Positions 1-13,500 of a DNA stretch of 64,000 nt are shown here, piece by piece (position 1 is the stretch's first letter; every line of letters begins with the position of its first letter). The notes beneath the pieces are model-generated. The model was not told where the DNA came from and ran no database searches. It saw only the letters and a program-made list of their open reading frames with translations. The position numbers were made by a program, and so were the translations under genes. The DNA comes from Scilla litardierei. Its lineage: Eukaryota; Streptophyta; Magnoliopsida; Asparagales; Asparagaceae. The stretch is taken from positions 198,373,641 to 198,437,640 of the forward strand of contig CM061139.1 in NCBI GenBank assembly GCA_030789695.1, in the 5' to 3' direction.

Positions 1-1676
1 CCACCGTTCACTCCATCAATCATAATCATTTTTTATTAAAAAAAATTATGAGCTGTCGTAATTATTTCCTAGGATATTAATTATGTTTAAAAGAACAGTA
101 AATGTCTCATTAATTTATAATCATAATCCTAAATTTTGGTATGAATGTTGCGACAAGGATGATGATGAGTTTCGTTAATTAGAAAAATATGTCAAAACTG
201 GATATACTCAAGCGCATCCTGACCCTTATAACAAGAGAATTGCTACATACACCGAATGCTCGGTGCTTGGAGGGGACAGTTCTTCGAAAATGGATTGAAA
301 ATAAAATCGTTGTCTGGTTGTGTACAGTCGTTTCCTATAACAAACAAGGATAAGAAGGAAAATGTAGAGTCAGTGGCATAAATGATTCCATGAGCAGTGG
401 CAAAATATGTCATATATGCACGTCACAGTGCAGACAGCACATCTCTAGGTTGTCTCGTAGCATCATTATTTGACGATGGCATATATTCTCTTGTCCCTTG
501 GTCCAAAGGGATATCTAAAAAGGCTTGATCATTGCCATTAGTATAGGGTTGAACTATATACACCCCTATGATAGGGGTGTATGTAATGATTGGGTGTCAA
601 AAATGGAAATTATCTCCCATCTTCTTTTCATTTCAAAACATCATTCCCTTGTTTTTGCCTTTTTTTGGCCATAATCATTACATACACCCCTATTTATAGG
701 GGTGTATGTAGCAATTGTCTTAGTATAAGTCTTTTGTCAGTAGAGGCCTAGCTACCTAGAAAGTCGATGCTCTAAAACATAGACAAGTTGAGATGGTGGC
801 TTCAGAATGGGACCAAGTGTCATCCATCATCTGACTGCTCAAAAGATGATATAATCTGCTCTCCATTGTCCAGACACTCAGATAACTTCAGGCTCACTCA
901 AGTTGAATACACACATGGACTAAGCTATTCAACTAATGATTTGATCAGCTTAAGCCTTAACCAGCTAAGCTTCACATATGATGAAGATGATGGCATCAAA
1001 CAGATTTCAGAGAGCCATTATGCTTGTGCAAAAGCAGAAACTATGATGTAAAAACATTCAAGTAGCAAGCATTCCATCAAACAAAGAAAAAGTAGTTGAT
1101 CTAGCCTGGCCTCATCAAGCCTCAACAGTTGCATTACATATCGTAGTGTTTCCTCCATGTCGTCAGTTCTCAATTATGAACTATGGTCGGAAACAGATAT
1201 ACTGTGAGCTATTCAGTTAACCACCACGATCAGGTTAATTTCAGGATTATACCGATCTTACTGTTATAGCCTTGGATCAAGGATTCTTGATGTTGACTTG
1301 AACAGACTGTACATGGAGGTTCGGGATCCACCGCAGATCGCCGAAAAGGAAATTTGTTAGTGCATATGCCATTGCTTATCAGGAACCTTCGATATCCATT
1401 CATGTGCATGGGTGGCGTGGGATGTACCAATAAGCAATTCGGTTCTCATAATACTCTATGTTCATTTCGTAGATGACAACTTAATGCACAAGTTCTCCCA
1501 TTTGTCAATATCAAACTTTTTTAAGTGCTTTCAACCTAGAAAGTTTCTATCTGATCAAGAATTTGATGTGTGCAATGATGTAATTCCCTGGACTCTGCTT
1601 CTATATAAAATGATGAAAGAGAAGGAAACTAATGCATATTCTGAAAGGATCTGATAATTTAGAAAATGAAACTCCA
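1..1676. other. No recognisable gene; AT-rich flank
   Basis: I see no recognisable protein family in this stretch on either strand. Short open frames at 788-1051 (+), 1230-1430 (-) and 1412-1654 (+) have no motif I know, and no plant TauE N-terminal glycine-rich motif appears that would supply the missing 5' half of the gene at 2351. The only clear structure is the palindromic cluster at 559-710, described separately. Probably intergenic or decayed repeat DNA. Confidence 0.5.
559..710. repeat. MITE-like palindromic cluster (TAGGGGTG ends)
   Basis: A 121-bp segment (572-692) is bounded by a perfect 20-bp inverted repeat beginning TAGGGGTGTATG (572-591 and 673-692). Each end is itself half of a smaller palindrome: 559-581 (11-bp arms, 1-nt centre) and 679-710 (14-bp arms, 4-nt loop). 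TAGGGGTG ends are typical of hAT-type MITEs, but I find no 8-bp target duplication immediately outside, so the class is inferred. The cluster could equally be a stand-alone hairpin. Confidence 0.55.
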
Positions 1677-2215
1677 TGTATTAATAGCTGATTATGCCCA
1701 TTAATTTAATAGAGAATTAAATTAATGTATTTAATTGCAATTATCTCACCTATGATTCTCCCCTAAAATAGAAAATAGAATAGTTTGTTCATATCTTCCC
1801 TAGGTCAACCGATTCTTGTTATTATTTAGTCATCAGATTCCCTAGGTTAACCGATTCTTGTTCTTATTTAGTAATCAGATTTTGTAACAAATTGATTCAT
1901 TTGTAACAAATTGATTCTTTTGTAAACTTATAAATACCTCCTACCATCAATGAAAAGATTATGCTATTATTCATCACTTTCTACAATTTTATATGGCATC
2001 AGATCAGTCGTCGGTCCTAAACCTCTCTCACCACTCTTCCGCCATGGCCACTGATCCTCATTATCGCCATCCTCAACCTAGAAAATCCTAACTCAAAAAC
2101 TTCACCTCATAAACATCTCCCATCAATCCATCATCAAATTGACCTCCACAAATTATATCGCCTGGAAACTCCAGATTAAGGCCATTTTTTATCGGCTATG
2201 ACCTCTACAAATACA
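1677..2215 (+). mobile_element. Ty1-copia fragment: LTR plus gag remnant
   Basis: An LTR-like unit runs from TGTATTAATAGC at 1677 to TTTCTACA at 1985. It is followed after a short A/T spacer by a degenerate methionine-tRNA primer-binding site (TGGCATCAGATC, 1994-2005; canonical TGGTATCAGAGC). Downstream, 2044-2215 keeps a decayed gag start with pieces resembling copia gag (NYIAWKLQIKA and YGYDLYKYIDG, in shifted frames with stops). The fragment stops where the TauE-like exon region begins, so it probably marks the break that removed that gene's 5' half. LTR start and target duplication are not resolved. Confidence 0.6.
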
Positions 2216-2350
2216 TTGACGGCTCTCATCCATGTCCGTTTGTGTGTTCTCTACAAATAGTTCTCTTTAATTGCAGTGTTTTTATTGCTTTTCTAATAGT
2301 TGCTTTGCCTATTTAATCTAATCCTTAGTAATATCTGAATTTCTACACAG

Positions 2351-3367
2351 AAAACGATGCGAGTTACGCCATGTGGAGTTATATACTGGCTCGTCACTTT
2401 ATTCCAAGTTCCTCTTGTGGTTGGTTTCACAGCATGTATCCTGCATCAGAGTTGCAAATCAAAGCAACAAATACCTGACCATGAGAAAGATAACCAGGTT
2501 AGTACCTAGCCACTATTTACTTCTATGATCACATGTAAATTAAATGATTGTGCAATTTCACAAAACAACTGCATCACTTCACAAAAAGGATTCACTCGAG
2601 CTCTTAACTTGCATTTGTAGGAAGTTATGGTTCAATCCAGGATCAAAGCACTCCCTACATTTATCTTTCCTTTGGCTGCACTTCTGTCTGGGGTTCTAGG
2701 TGGCCTCTTCGGCATTGGTGGTGGCATGCTTATAAACCCCGTGCTTCTTCAAATTGGAATCCCCCCACAGGTAAATTTTTTCATCCTTCAATTGAAATTC
2801 TTCTTTCAATGCCTATTGCGCATGTACACTCTTGTCGTGAATCCGTGTCATGTTGGAAAAGTGTCGGACATGCGTATCAGACACGCGTGTTCTATGTGTT
2901 TTACAGTATCTGTGGCTTGTCCGTGCAACATAAGCTCGCTCCATCCATAGTAATCAACAAATCAGCTTGATGATTTCTTTAAAAGGCCTTCTTCTTTTAA
3001 AAACATCCAAGTATATGTTGCACCACTGATATCTCCTGGTAACTCTCTTGTTTTGAAGGTAACAGCCTCGACAACCTCCTTCATGGTCTTATTCTCATCA
3101 TCCATGTCTATGGTTCAGTACTTGATCCTTGGTATGAAGCATATCAGGCATGCAGTTGTCTTTGCCGCGGTTTGCTTCGTGGCTTCTATACTTGGACTGG
3201 TTCTCGTGCAAAAAGCCATAGAGAAGTCTGGCAGAGCTTCTCTCATTGTGTTCTCGGTCAGTACAGTGATGGCTCTGAGCACAATCTCCATCACTGGTTT
3301 TGGAGCAATAGATATTTGGAGAGAATACAAGAGTGGGAACAACATGGGCTTCAAACCCCTGTGCTAG
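2351..3367 (+). pseudogene. Sulfite exporter TauE/SafE family gene, 5'-truncated (C-terminal half)
   Basis: Three exons (2351-2497, 2621-2770, 3059-3367) with consensus GT/AG borders join in one frame to about 201 codons ending in TAG. The product matches the C-terminal half of plant TauE/SafE-type membrane transporters: an early PCGVIYW segment, then GVLGGLFGIGGGMLINP (the glycine-rich repeat typical of the family), TASTTSFMVLFSSSMSMVQY, and a C-terminal NNMGFKPLC. Several hydrophobic spans suggest four or so transmembrane helices. Plant members are usually about twice as long, and the N-terminal half, including the first glycine-rich motif, is absent upstream, where a copia fragment lies instead. 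I therefore call a truncated gene, although the surviving exons have no internal stop. The family is linked to export of sulfur-containing anions; substrate here is unknown. Confidence 0.8.
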
Positions 3368-3483
3368 AACTCTCTACTTTCAGGATGACTGGTTTTGGAG
3401 CAATAGATGTTTGGAGAGAATACAAGAGTGGGAACAACATGGGCTTCAAACACCTGTGGCTAGAACTCTCTACTTTCAGGATG
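3293..3483 (+). repeat. 95-bp tandem duplication over the TauE-like 3' end
   Basis: Positions 3293-3387 and 3388-3483 are near-identical neighbouring copies (two substitutions and one inserted base). The first copy encodes the last residues and stop codon; the second lies wholly after the stop. The extra base in copy 2 changes the frame around the old stop codon. A simple local duplication; it leaves the protein unchanged but lengthens the 3' untranslated region. Confidence 0.9.
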
Positions 3484-4199
3484 ACTATAAAATGCACAGA
3501 GCTTTGCTCGTGAATCATGCGATGTGGAAGTGCGGTGCGATTCAGAAAAGAGACTTGTACCATGGAGATTTTTCTTTACCTTGATTTCTTTGTAAGCTTT
3601 GATTAGCATTGCTGTACCGAAATTTTGAATCATGTTTAGCCTTCTATAGGAATTTGGCTAAGCCGTTCAATCAATATTGTGAATACTAGTAAACTTTCAA
3701 ATTTTTCGACTCTGAAATTTTCCATTTATGTTCTTGGCTAATTTGTTCTTGAGATGATGAAATGGGTGGTTAAAGAAAGACGAGAAATTTATGGCGGGCA
3801 TGGTGATTAAGGATGAACACAAATTTTTGCAATGATAAATTTCTTCAAATGCCATTGACCGACCATTTAATTATATCTGCAAGCTTTGGATGATCTCTAT
3901 GAACCATGAACCTTTATGAGAAGCACATGATAGAATATAATTTGTAATATGATACACAATGTCAAAAAGTATATGATGCATTTGCCAGCAATATGCAAAG
4001 CACGCCAATCTAAAATACATGGAACACTGATTAAATCATACCTGCGTTGCACATGATCTCTCCACAAAAAGCATGAGGGCAAGTTAGATTGTCTGAGATT
4101 CAAAGCATGTTGGGCTCCATCGACTCCCTCCAATTCGTTCCTAGCCAACAAACACCACCCATGAGTGAATCATTAAGAGATGGGCAAAAGAATTGCATA
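3484..4199. other. Intergenic spacer
   Basis: No coding signal that I recognise. It separates the 3' end of the TauE-like gene from the phytocyanin pseudogene. Open frames here are short and lack family motifs. Confidence 0.5.
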
Positions 4200-4964
4200 C
4201 AGATCAACTCATGTCATTCAGCAATCCTAGCAAACATCCTCTGGCTCACTCTTCACTTATTTCTTGCTCAAATGGAATCAGGAGCAAATCATGTAGTCGG
4301 ATGTGCAGGTGGCTGGACTTCAGGGGCTGACATGCAGACATGGGCATCAGCTCAATCCTTCAATACTGGCGAACACCATCAGTGAGTGTATTTGTGTTCT
4401 TAAAATAACAGAAGATCGTCTCTATATGTAATCTTGAGCCTCAAAAAGAATGAGATTCTCGTGTGATGATATGGATCTCTCTCCACAGCGTGGCCGAGGT
4501 GTCAAAGGCCGACCATGATGTGTGCTCGCTAAGCAATCCGGAAAAAAGCTTCACGGATGGAAACACCGTCATCAAGCTCTCTGCCCCGGGGAAGAGATAT
4601 ACTTAATCTGCAGAAATGCAGGGCATAGTAGTGGTGGAATGAGGGTTGCAATCAACACTGTGCCTGCAGCCGCCACAGCTACATCCCACGGCTTCTGTCG
4701 TCACCTGACAAGGCGCATCTCCTGCAGCCCCTGCCTTCTGATGCTCCTTCTGTAACGCCCTCGGAAGCACCTCTGAATGCCCCGTCCACCGATTCTCCAA
4801 CGATGACCCCAACATTAACCACGATAGCATCACCACCAGCCACACCAGCTTCAGCCTTCCCAGAGACAGCACTTTCCCCACAGGCAGCAGCTGCTAACAC
4901 CTTCGGTCCTGTGACAAAGATCAGAAAAGGCCTGGCAAGCATACTGATGGCTTTGTTGCTCTGA
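4200..4964 (+). pseudogene. Uclacyanin-type phytocyanin (GPI-anchored blue-copper protein) pseudogene
   Basis: Phytocyanins are secreted, often GPI-anchored cupredoxins. Exon 1 carries a hydrophobic signal-like stretch (ILANILWLTLHLFLA), then HVVGCAGGW and TWASAQSFNTGE, the usual start of the plastocyanin-like domain. A short intron follows (about 4390-4455). The second part reads HSVAEVSKADHDVCSLSNP and DGNTVIKLSAPGKRY, then a frameshift near 4600 leads into LICRNAGHSSGGMRVAINTV. The copper ligands His, Cys, His and Met are all recognisable, but the family's disulfide cysteine after GH is serine. A further shift leads to a Pro/Ser/Thr-rich tail ending in a hydrophobic GPI-type peptide (GLASILMALLL, TGA at 4962). 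At least two frameshifts plus a damaged exon junction argue for a pseudogene. Two AATCAATAAA-like poly(A) signals lie near 5008. Confidence 0.82.
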
Positions 4965-5816
4965 GGGCAGGATTTCATGTCCCATATTTTTTCCCCTTTA
5001 TTTAAGAATCAATAAACTTCAGAAGTATTGCTTATATTTGAACTTTCATTGTTCATTCCCCCATTACATAGTAATTCAAAATGATATCAGCCGGTTCAAT
5101 ATAAGACAGGGAGCTTGTCCAACAAACACAAAAATGGTCAGGGAATCTCTGAGATACAGACACAATGATCTGGTGACCATTAGACGCAAAATAAGCAACA
5201 AGATATAACTCAAATGACTCCGACCTGAAACCTTTGGAGGCAAATGAAATTAAGAAGCATCCAGCTCATCACAGTAAGATGATAATCTCGTTACAGATGA
5301 GCTCCGAACAAATTCATGTCCAAATTAACAGAAACTAAGAACTCCAAGGATTGTTTGTGAGTGAGTGAAAGGCTATGCCTCAAAATCATCAGGTTTAAGA
5401 TCCAAGCTATTATGACGCCTGCTCAGTGGCTTCAACAAACTTTGCAACCGATCCTCTACTTTTCTAGAATATATAAATAAGACAAACAGAAGATGAACAG
5501 GAAACTGACTGACCAGACAAGCCAATAATCATGAGAATTAACATCATAATATGGGGATGAGCAGCACCCATGCTTTCCACTTATCTGCAATTACAGGAAG
5601 AAGCTGGATCTGTTTATTGAAATTTACAAATAAACAACATAGGCAGCCCCCAGCTGACAAAGCAACTAAGCTAGTCCAATACACCGTTAAAACAGAGTCA
5701 AAAGCTACGCAATAGCAATGTTTTAAATGATCAGAAGGTCCAGATAAGCAACTACTTGACCATTAAGCCTAAGCAGCAACTTACACAAATTCACCGCGGT
5801 CACAGGACAACCAGAC
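4965..5816. other. Convergent 3' flanks of the phytocyanin relic and bHLH gene
   Basis: Non-coding. The right part is expected to hold the 3' untranslated region of the minus-strand bHLH gene, whose stop codon is at 5817-5819; the left part follows the phytocyanin relic. No other gene seen. Confidence 0.5.
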
Positions 5817-7501
5817 TTAAGCAACAGGCGGGCATGATTCAGCATCCTGCGATGTGTCAACATCTGCAGGAGGCATAAACTGCCACATCGGGTATCCAGG
5901 ATAGCCAAGGATGGGCATCATCATCTTGTGCCCTCCAGCTTGTCCTTGGGCAGCAAAAGCTGTCGGTATCACGGGAGGGTGAGGCATGAAGCTTGGTCGA
6001 GAATTCAACAATTTAATTTGCTGCTCTAGATTCTCCTTTGCTTGTTTTAGCCTCTGCTTCTCCTCACGAAACTCATTCTTCTCAGCCTGCAGCGACAGTC
6101 TGACAGGTTAATAAATATGATCACCATCTCAGCTTCTTGTGTTTGGCATATATAATAGAGAATAAGTGGAATCATAAACGAGCGCGTGTATCATATGACA
6201 GCCCAAAAATCCGCTCCCCACAAGCTTTTTGGATGATCGTTACCGTTCCATGATTTTTTAAAGGATGATCGGCACCATTCATTCATTCTGATTATTATAC
6301 TCTAAAGCCCCAAACACACTAAAGATCTAGCAAACCGGAAGCTTTTTGCTCATCGATGGACTTATTGAACGGTTAACAGTTTTACAACTATAAAACTTTT
6401 CTCACCCACTCGCCTTAGATGGACAAGTAAACAACTCAATCTTTGGTGTGCTTAGGTTTTAGGATATGAAGATTGAACTGAACGAAGCCCATCGTTCAAA
6501 GAAATGTGGAGAGTGGACCTTCCAGGTGTCATGTGACATAAGTGTCTCTATGTCTTATGATACCCATTATTGTCCATATAATAACCAATTTTGAGTTTAG
6601 CATATACGCTGACCTACATAGGCGTTTTATGCTCAAAAAAATTATTTAAAAAACAAGGTTGTGTTTGGGTTAGCATGCATGATAACCTTTCTAGCACAGA
6701 CACTTTCTAAGCTTTTACTATGAAACTAGGCATGTGTCATACACATACATCTTGTTATATCCTCATTTTTTTCATAGAAACTACTTCAAGAATTTCCAAT
6801 GCCGTGTCAGCATGCTCATATCCGCAATTCTTGGTAGACAACATATTGAAAGAAATGTCACATAGAAATTCTTGACATCATGTAATCAATCATTCGCACT
6901 AGCATCCTGGATAAAAGGTCTAAAAATTGTAGTAGACAGAACTAAAGCCTTCAGATTCTACTCCACTCTTTCATAAGTCACGGAAAAATAGATGTGTTGG
7001 GGTATGATGCAGAAGGAAATAATTTTAGGGATTCCAAGTTGGGCTGATAAATGGTTGATAAATCTTTCTCAAATGAGGTACTAAGCAACAAATACGCCAT
7101 TGCCGTAGTATAAGTTGGAATTCTCAACATCTCAACCAAAGTTACCTTGTCACCACCACCAACTGTGAACAAAATAATAATAATGAAATATTTCCCAAGA
7201 TAATGCATAAAATACCAATAAAGTTTCAGTATTTCTGTTGCAAACGCCCTGTTTATAAATTCTCCTAGGACTAGCAGTCAACAGCTAGTATGCAAGAAGA
7301 CCAACTACATCAATGTAAACCTGGGCATTGTTCCTCTGCATCAGATTGACATCATCACCTTCAAATCCAATTTCCCGCTAATCCCACCAAAAGATCTACA
7401 ATACATTCTAAGAGGCCAATGAATCTGAACCATTAGAATAATTTTTTTGATTTTTTTCCCTTTTCCTGCTGAAAATCACGCAGGATATGAGCTTTGGCGC
7501 T

Positions 7502-7562
<61 letters not shown>

Positions 7563-10500
7563 GATTTCTTGATTTAATTTGCATTAAACTTTTAAAATGC
7601 TATCGACACTCCCATTATCTTGTTCCTTCTCCTCTAACTGTTTTGACTCTTCCGTTTCATTCCTTCTAAACTTGCAAGATCCCCTATTTATGCTGGCATG
7701 GAACGATAATTTTTGCATATTCAAGTTCCCATCTGATGGTCTAAGCTTTTCCCTTGACCAAAAGATGAATTCACGTGTGGCTTTAGTAATATATTCAGAT
7801 GCATTTATCAATTCCCCTAAATCCTAACGATAAAATCTTTACCATATCCACTTCCACTATTAAACACGTGTCCATCAAAAACCTATCAACAAATGTACAA
7901 CTACAAAAGAATCTGGAATTCAGCTTGCCCACTTTTCCCTGGACGGTAACCCCACGTTACTTCAGATTCCAATTTCATCCTCCCAAGATCCCCAATGCAC
8001 ATCCTGTTAACCCTTGACTAGTTACCTTCGGGCATAGATCTGAACCTTTCCATTGTCTGATTAAGGCCATAATAGCCAGAACAGCCAAAAACTATTAGGC
8101 ACTCTAAGCTGCTCCAGATTATATGTCAACACAGTAATGCTTAGATACTTAGAAATCCCTGGAATCTGCCTTCGCTTCTTCTGAAATCCTTCCTAGAACA
8201 AATTTTTGCCAGATAGATATTAAATAATGAAAAAAAAGTAGAAATATAAAGATTGTGGTGCATGATGGTTCAATGGAGCCAAAGTGGTGCTTTATTGCAC
8301 ATATAAAATCATAGGTCCCCTTACAATATACATGAGCAAGTCCAATTCTGGGTTTTACAGATAGTGCACCAGCAGCCATAAGCTCCAAGAATAAATTCAC
8401 TAAAAAGTACCAAGACCGCACGTCTAAGGAATCAAACTATAGTAGATGAATGGAAGTCAGATACATGCTAAACATACGCACCTTGTAACTTAATAAACTG
8501 ACAATGGGATAACATATGACGACTAAAAGCAGTCCAAACAGATAACTTTTAAATATATGGTCGGGCAAAAAAGTTCATGCTGACCTTCAGTTCTTTGATC
8601 TTCTCCTGTAGATTCTCATTTGAATCTTTAAGCTTTTGCGCTTCACTACGCAACTGGGTCACCATCCGAACAGCATCACTCAGAATAGCAGCTTTGTCCA
8701 TTTTGGGGTTTCCAGGCTCCAAGATGGAACCCAGCTCCAAGAACCTTCAGGTAGATTTAAAAACAAAAATAAAATGAATGTAACTCAAATAATGAAATAT
8801 ATGACATGGATATTATGAAAGACAACGGCAATTAAGTAATGACAGATACTAAAGAGGTCAACATACTTGTCATTCAATCTATCCCTTCTCATTTTCTCCC
8901 TGCAAGCTTTGGAACCAGGTACACTGCTGGATTCTGGCCTGACGCTACAAGTCCAAAGTGCTTAGTACTAACATAATAGTGCTAATAATAACATAAGAAT
9001 GTTGAAATCGAAACTAGAATATTGAGCTCATAATTAATAGGAGTCAAACCGTTTTTTGGCACCAGATTCTTTAGGACTGGCAGAGTCCACTAGGTTCCCA
9101 CTATTTTCCACGCTGATACAAAAAAGTGATCTCATGTTAGGGGAAGAAAAATAAACGTAGGAGGGGGGCAGAGCAAAAAATAACAAGATGAATGAATAAA
9201 TATCAGAAAACATAAATCTGATAGCAACATGAGGATAAATAACTCCATAAGAAAGACATGACTCTGATATCATTAGTGAACTCAAAATGCAACTTCCTAA
9301 AGAGCAAATTAAGTAGCGTTTCTTATCCAGTATTCTTAGAAGCTGTTAAGGAATCTGATCATAAGGATGGAGTTAACAGACAGTTCCATTTCCCCCCCAT
9401 AACGTTTACGATTTATAAGATACAACATTTATTAGGGCAACAAGACAGCCCTAATGATTGTACAAAATTGATAAAACATTAGCATTAACAGGTAGCCTAA
9501 TAATTCACTTATTAATTATCTCTCTTAAAAGATATTTCAATGAGATCGAGATAAGTTATTCCATGTAAAGGGCCAAAAGAGACTACAAGATTGATGGAAC
9601 ACATCGAGTTATGTCCTACGGATATTGGAACCATAGCTATAGTATAGGCCATGACGGATAAATGAGTATGCACGAAATGAAACATTCAATTAGCCATGTC
9701 AAGCAAATCATGATAAATTCAAAACATCTTGATTCCCGACAAGGATCCTGCCTTCATTAGCGGCTAAGGTTTTTGCCCAAACAACATCAGGCTTTTAATA
9801 GCATTAGACAATGTCCACCCTCTTCCTCCCAAAAAATTGAAATTGTCCGTTACAAGTGAAATATGATGTAGCATGTCTAGGCTACAAAAGGCCACTATCG
9901 GTCTAGAAAAAGGGAAGCTCTCTAGTTTCATATTTGAGAAGTTTAGGCTTACTCGCTAATTATGATTTCCATATTTGGAAAGAAGAAACAAAGTATAAAA
10001 GTACTTCAGCAAAATTTGCAAGTAAAGCTTCGCTGACGAGAGGAAACATCTATCATAAAGTTTGATGTAAGTTACAGTAAGAAAGATTCCGATTGAAAAC
10101 GTATGGATTTTAAAAGGCCTATCCTCGATAATTATGATTTAATCTTTCATATTGCATTTGCCGCACCAAGAACACCAGCAGGGTCTCAGTGAATCGATAA
10201 AGCTAATGAACAAATAAAAACTTATTCACATATTATCTGGACCAGCAATCCACATAGTATCATTATTATTGCAAATATATATATAGAATAAATCATCAGA
10301 AATATAAGGTTCACATATCAAAATCTTGATATATTCTATTTGACTTGACTGAACTCATTCAGCTAAAATAACAACCTAAAATTGGACTCCTTATAAATGG
10401 ACCACTAATAACAAGCATCTGGGGGCAAAAACTACTTAGTTCAACCTCAGAGTCGTAGTTAGCAGAACGCAAAATGGGGAATGTATAGACGAACATACAC

Positions 10501-13500
10501 ATGGAACAAAAATGGTGAATCATGACGGTCACGATAACACCATATACCACACTCAGCTATAACCATAGAATAGCAAACATGATGCATGTGCAAGTGACCT
10601 TAACCACTTGGAATGCTATTCCTTTAACCAAATAAAATTGAACTAACCCCACAGCTTAAAAAATGGTCATCATCAATCATATAGAAGTTATATAAGCCTA
10701 CTAAATATCCATTCACCATTAGCATATACCGGTTTCAGTTGCAGAACTATGCTATGAGGCAAAGGAGGGTCACACGAATTACATCTTGCATCCGTAAGAT
10801 AGCCCATTGGAGCATACATCACAAAAGAAAAAAATCAAAGCAAATACATTCCATCTTCCAGGCTTACATCATGTACATCATGCATCTAAAACAGCTTATT
10901 CAGAAACGGTACAAGAGACAGACAGGACATCTCATCAATAATTTACAATCCAGTATCATACCCCCAAAAAAGGTAAGCAAGCACAATACAAAAAAGCATG
11001 CCAAAGAGTGTGCAAACCACAAGGCAACAAAGCATCCATGTTAGAGCACTCCCAGTGGAGGACTGAACCATTCAGCCCATACAAGGGCTGAATCTGTTCC
11101 ACGTCATATTCAGCCCACCCACGTGCTCTCCCAGTGGAGGGCTTAACTGGGGCTGAACGGTTGCCACATCAGCATCCAACTACTTGATTATCAGACATCT
11201 GGTGCCATGCCATCAAACGTCTAGTAATCCAGTACTAATTTTTTTTTCAAATCTGAAGTAGATCAAACGCATGGACGATACCCACCAGGTGTCTGATCTA
11301 CTATTGGTGCACCAGACAAGTGTGTTTCCAGGCATATCAGCCACTGATGTTTCAGCACCAGACATACGTCTAATGTGCCTGGAATTTTTTCTGCTTCCAG
11401 AAAATCAGACATTTGACCTTTACAGAATAGACGTTTGATTATGGCATAAAATGTAAATTTTGATATTTTTAAAATTGAAACCACATGGCATAGATTGCAA
11501 TAGCCATAAATAAGTATTGCTCAACTTGAAATACGAAATACAGAAAAGTGAAACCATAGCTAAAACTTTTAAATATAAAATTACAATGTCATGCATAGAT
11601 TGAAATACATATTAAATTAAATTGCCTTCCAATGACTAGATATGCTCCATCAAGTCATTTTTTAATTGGGAGTATCGTTGCGTGTCTCGAGTTAGACCTC
11701 TATTATGGATATATCTCACCAAGTCTGTGTTTGCCCTAAAAGAATATTGCCAATTTGTAATGTCATTCCCAAGTTAATCGTATTGTGACAACTCATATTG
11801 TGTAGCGTACATACGTCCTTCATCTTCCACAATCATATTGTGCACAATGATACAAGCCCGTATTATTTTTTCAAGTAGGCTTACTTGATACATTCGACAT
11901 GGACCATTAATAATAACGAATCTTCACTGTAAAATGCCAAATATATATCCTTGGTCTACATCCTTTCTTGCAACCTCTAATCTAGCGGCAAATAATTGAG
12001 CCTTTGCAGACTGCGTTGACGAATAGATTAGGCAAACGTAGCATATGGTGAATAGTTATCACCGACCAAGTAATATCCAAGTTCATATTGGTTACCCGTT
12101 AACCGTAAATTGAACAGGATGACCTCGATCTTTATAAACATTGTTAAATAATGGCAAATGGTCCAATACATTTACATCATTACACGTACCTAGAACGCCG
12201 AAAAATGCATGTCATATCCATGTATCATACGATGCGACTGCTTCAAGTACGATTGTAGGCGATCCATAAACTCCCCGTGAGTATTGTCATGTTCATGACA
12301 ATGGACATTTTTTCCATTCACAATGCATGCAATCGATACTACCCAACATTCATGCTTTTCCTACACTTGGAAACAGGTGAGTATCAGGGGCATTTGACCT
12401 TTTCATATACTCTTCTCCGAAAACCGAAATACCATAATTGACAAAATTATTAAGACATTCTTGAGCAGTGGTTTTACATCACATAATCGTCAACTGCATT
12501 AGCCGATACTCTATATGCCAACATCTGCATGGCCATAGTACAATTTTGTACGGTGAAAGACTGATACGACCACAGGGATCAACACGTTGCTGGAAGTATA
12601 AGAATTGACTACTAAGGACATCTACTATGCGAAGAAATTCATACCTCCTCATTTGAAATTTGTCCCGAAATTGACAACCGTTATACATTGTGGGTCAGAG
12701 AAGTAGTCTCTGTAAAGACGACTATGACCCGCCACCCGACCTCTATCTATAACTGCTTTACAGCATGGAGGCTCATACATGCTTGAAGAAATGCTTGAAT
12801 TGCTTAGGAACTCATTGAGCATAAAATTGCTCATTACAGCTATTTCTGCAACATTAGCTTCATCTGACTTGATAGATGACGAAGAAGTATTCAAAAACAT
12901 TGAAATATGTTTCTCAAAATTTAGTTTTGTATATAGTGAAGTGTAGTGTTGGAGGTTATATATAGGACTTGACTGGTTTTTAACTGCTAGTTTGCAACGA
13001 TTAGTTTTTAACTGCTAGTTTCAATGACTAGTTTTTAACGGCTAGTTTGCAACGGCTATTTTTAAAACTACAATATATTCATTCAAACAAGAACAAGTGA
13101 AAATTAAAATACAACGACTAATTTTATAACTAGGACAACACTATGTTGGAAACAACTCAACCTCCAATCATTCTAAAAAGCTCTTCCCAAAGTGATAGCG
13201 TTTCCTTCCCCAGTAGCTTTGAATACATCCCTAGCTTCTTCGTGCATGCAGTGTTATCCATTGCATTTGCCAGGCTGCTTTGTGTATCGATGAATTCCTG
13301 CATCAGACCCCTCTTTTGGACATCACCTTTTGCAATTTTCGAGAATGTATCAGACATTCTTTCTACTACAGTAGGCATTGCCTTTTGCCTTCACATTCGC
13401 TTTTCTTTTTTCGGCGTTCACCCCGAAGGGACATATTACAACAGACACATCTTTAGTGGTATCACCAACATAAGTATGTGTATTCGGCTTGATAGGTGCA

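Noticed and set aside
788..1051. Possible upstream exon of the TauE-like gene
   Set aside because: The 87-codon frame lacks any hydrophobic span or glycine-rich motif expected of the TauE N-terminal half.
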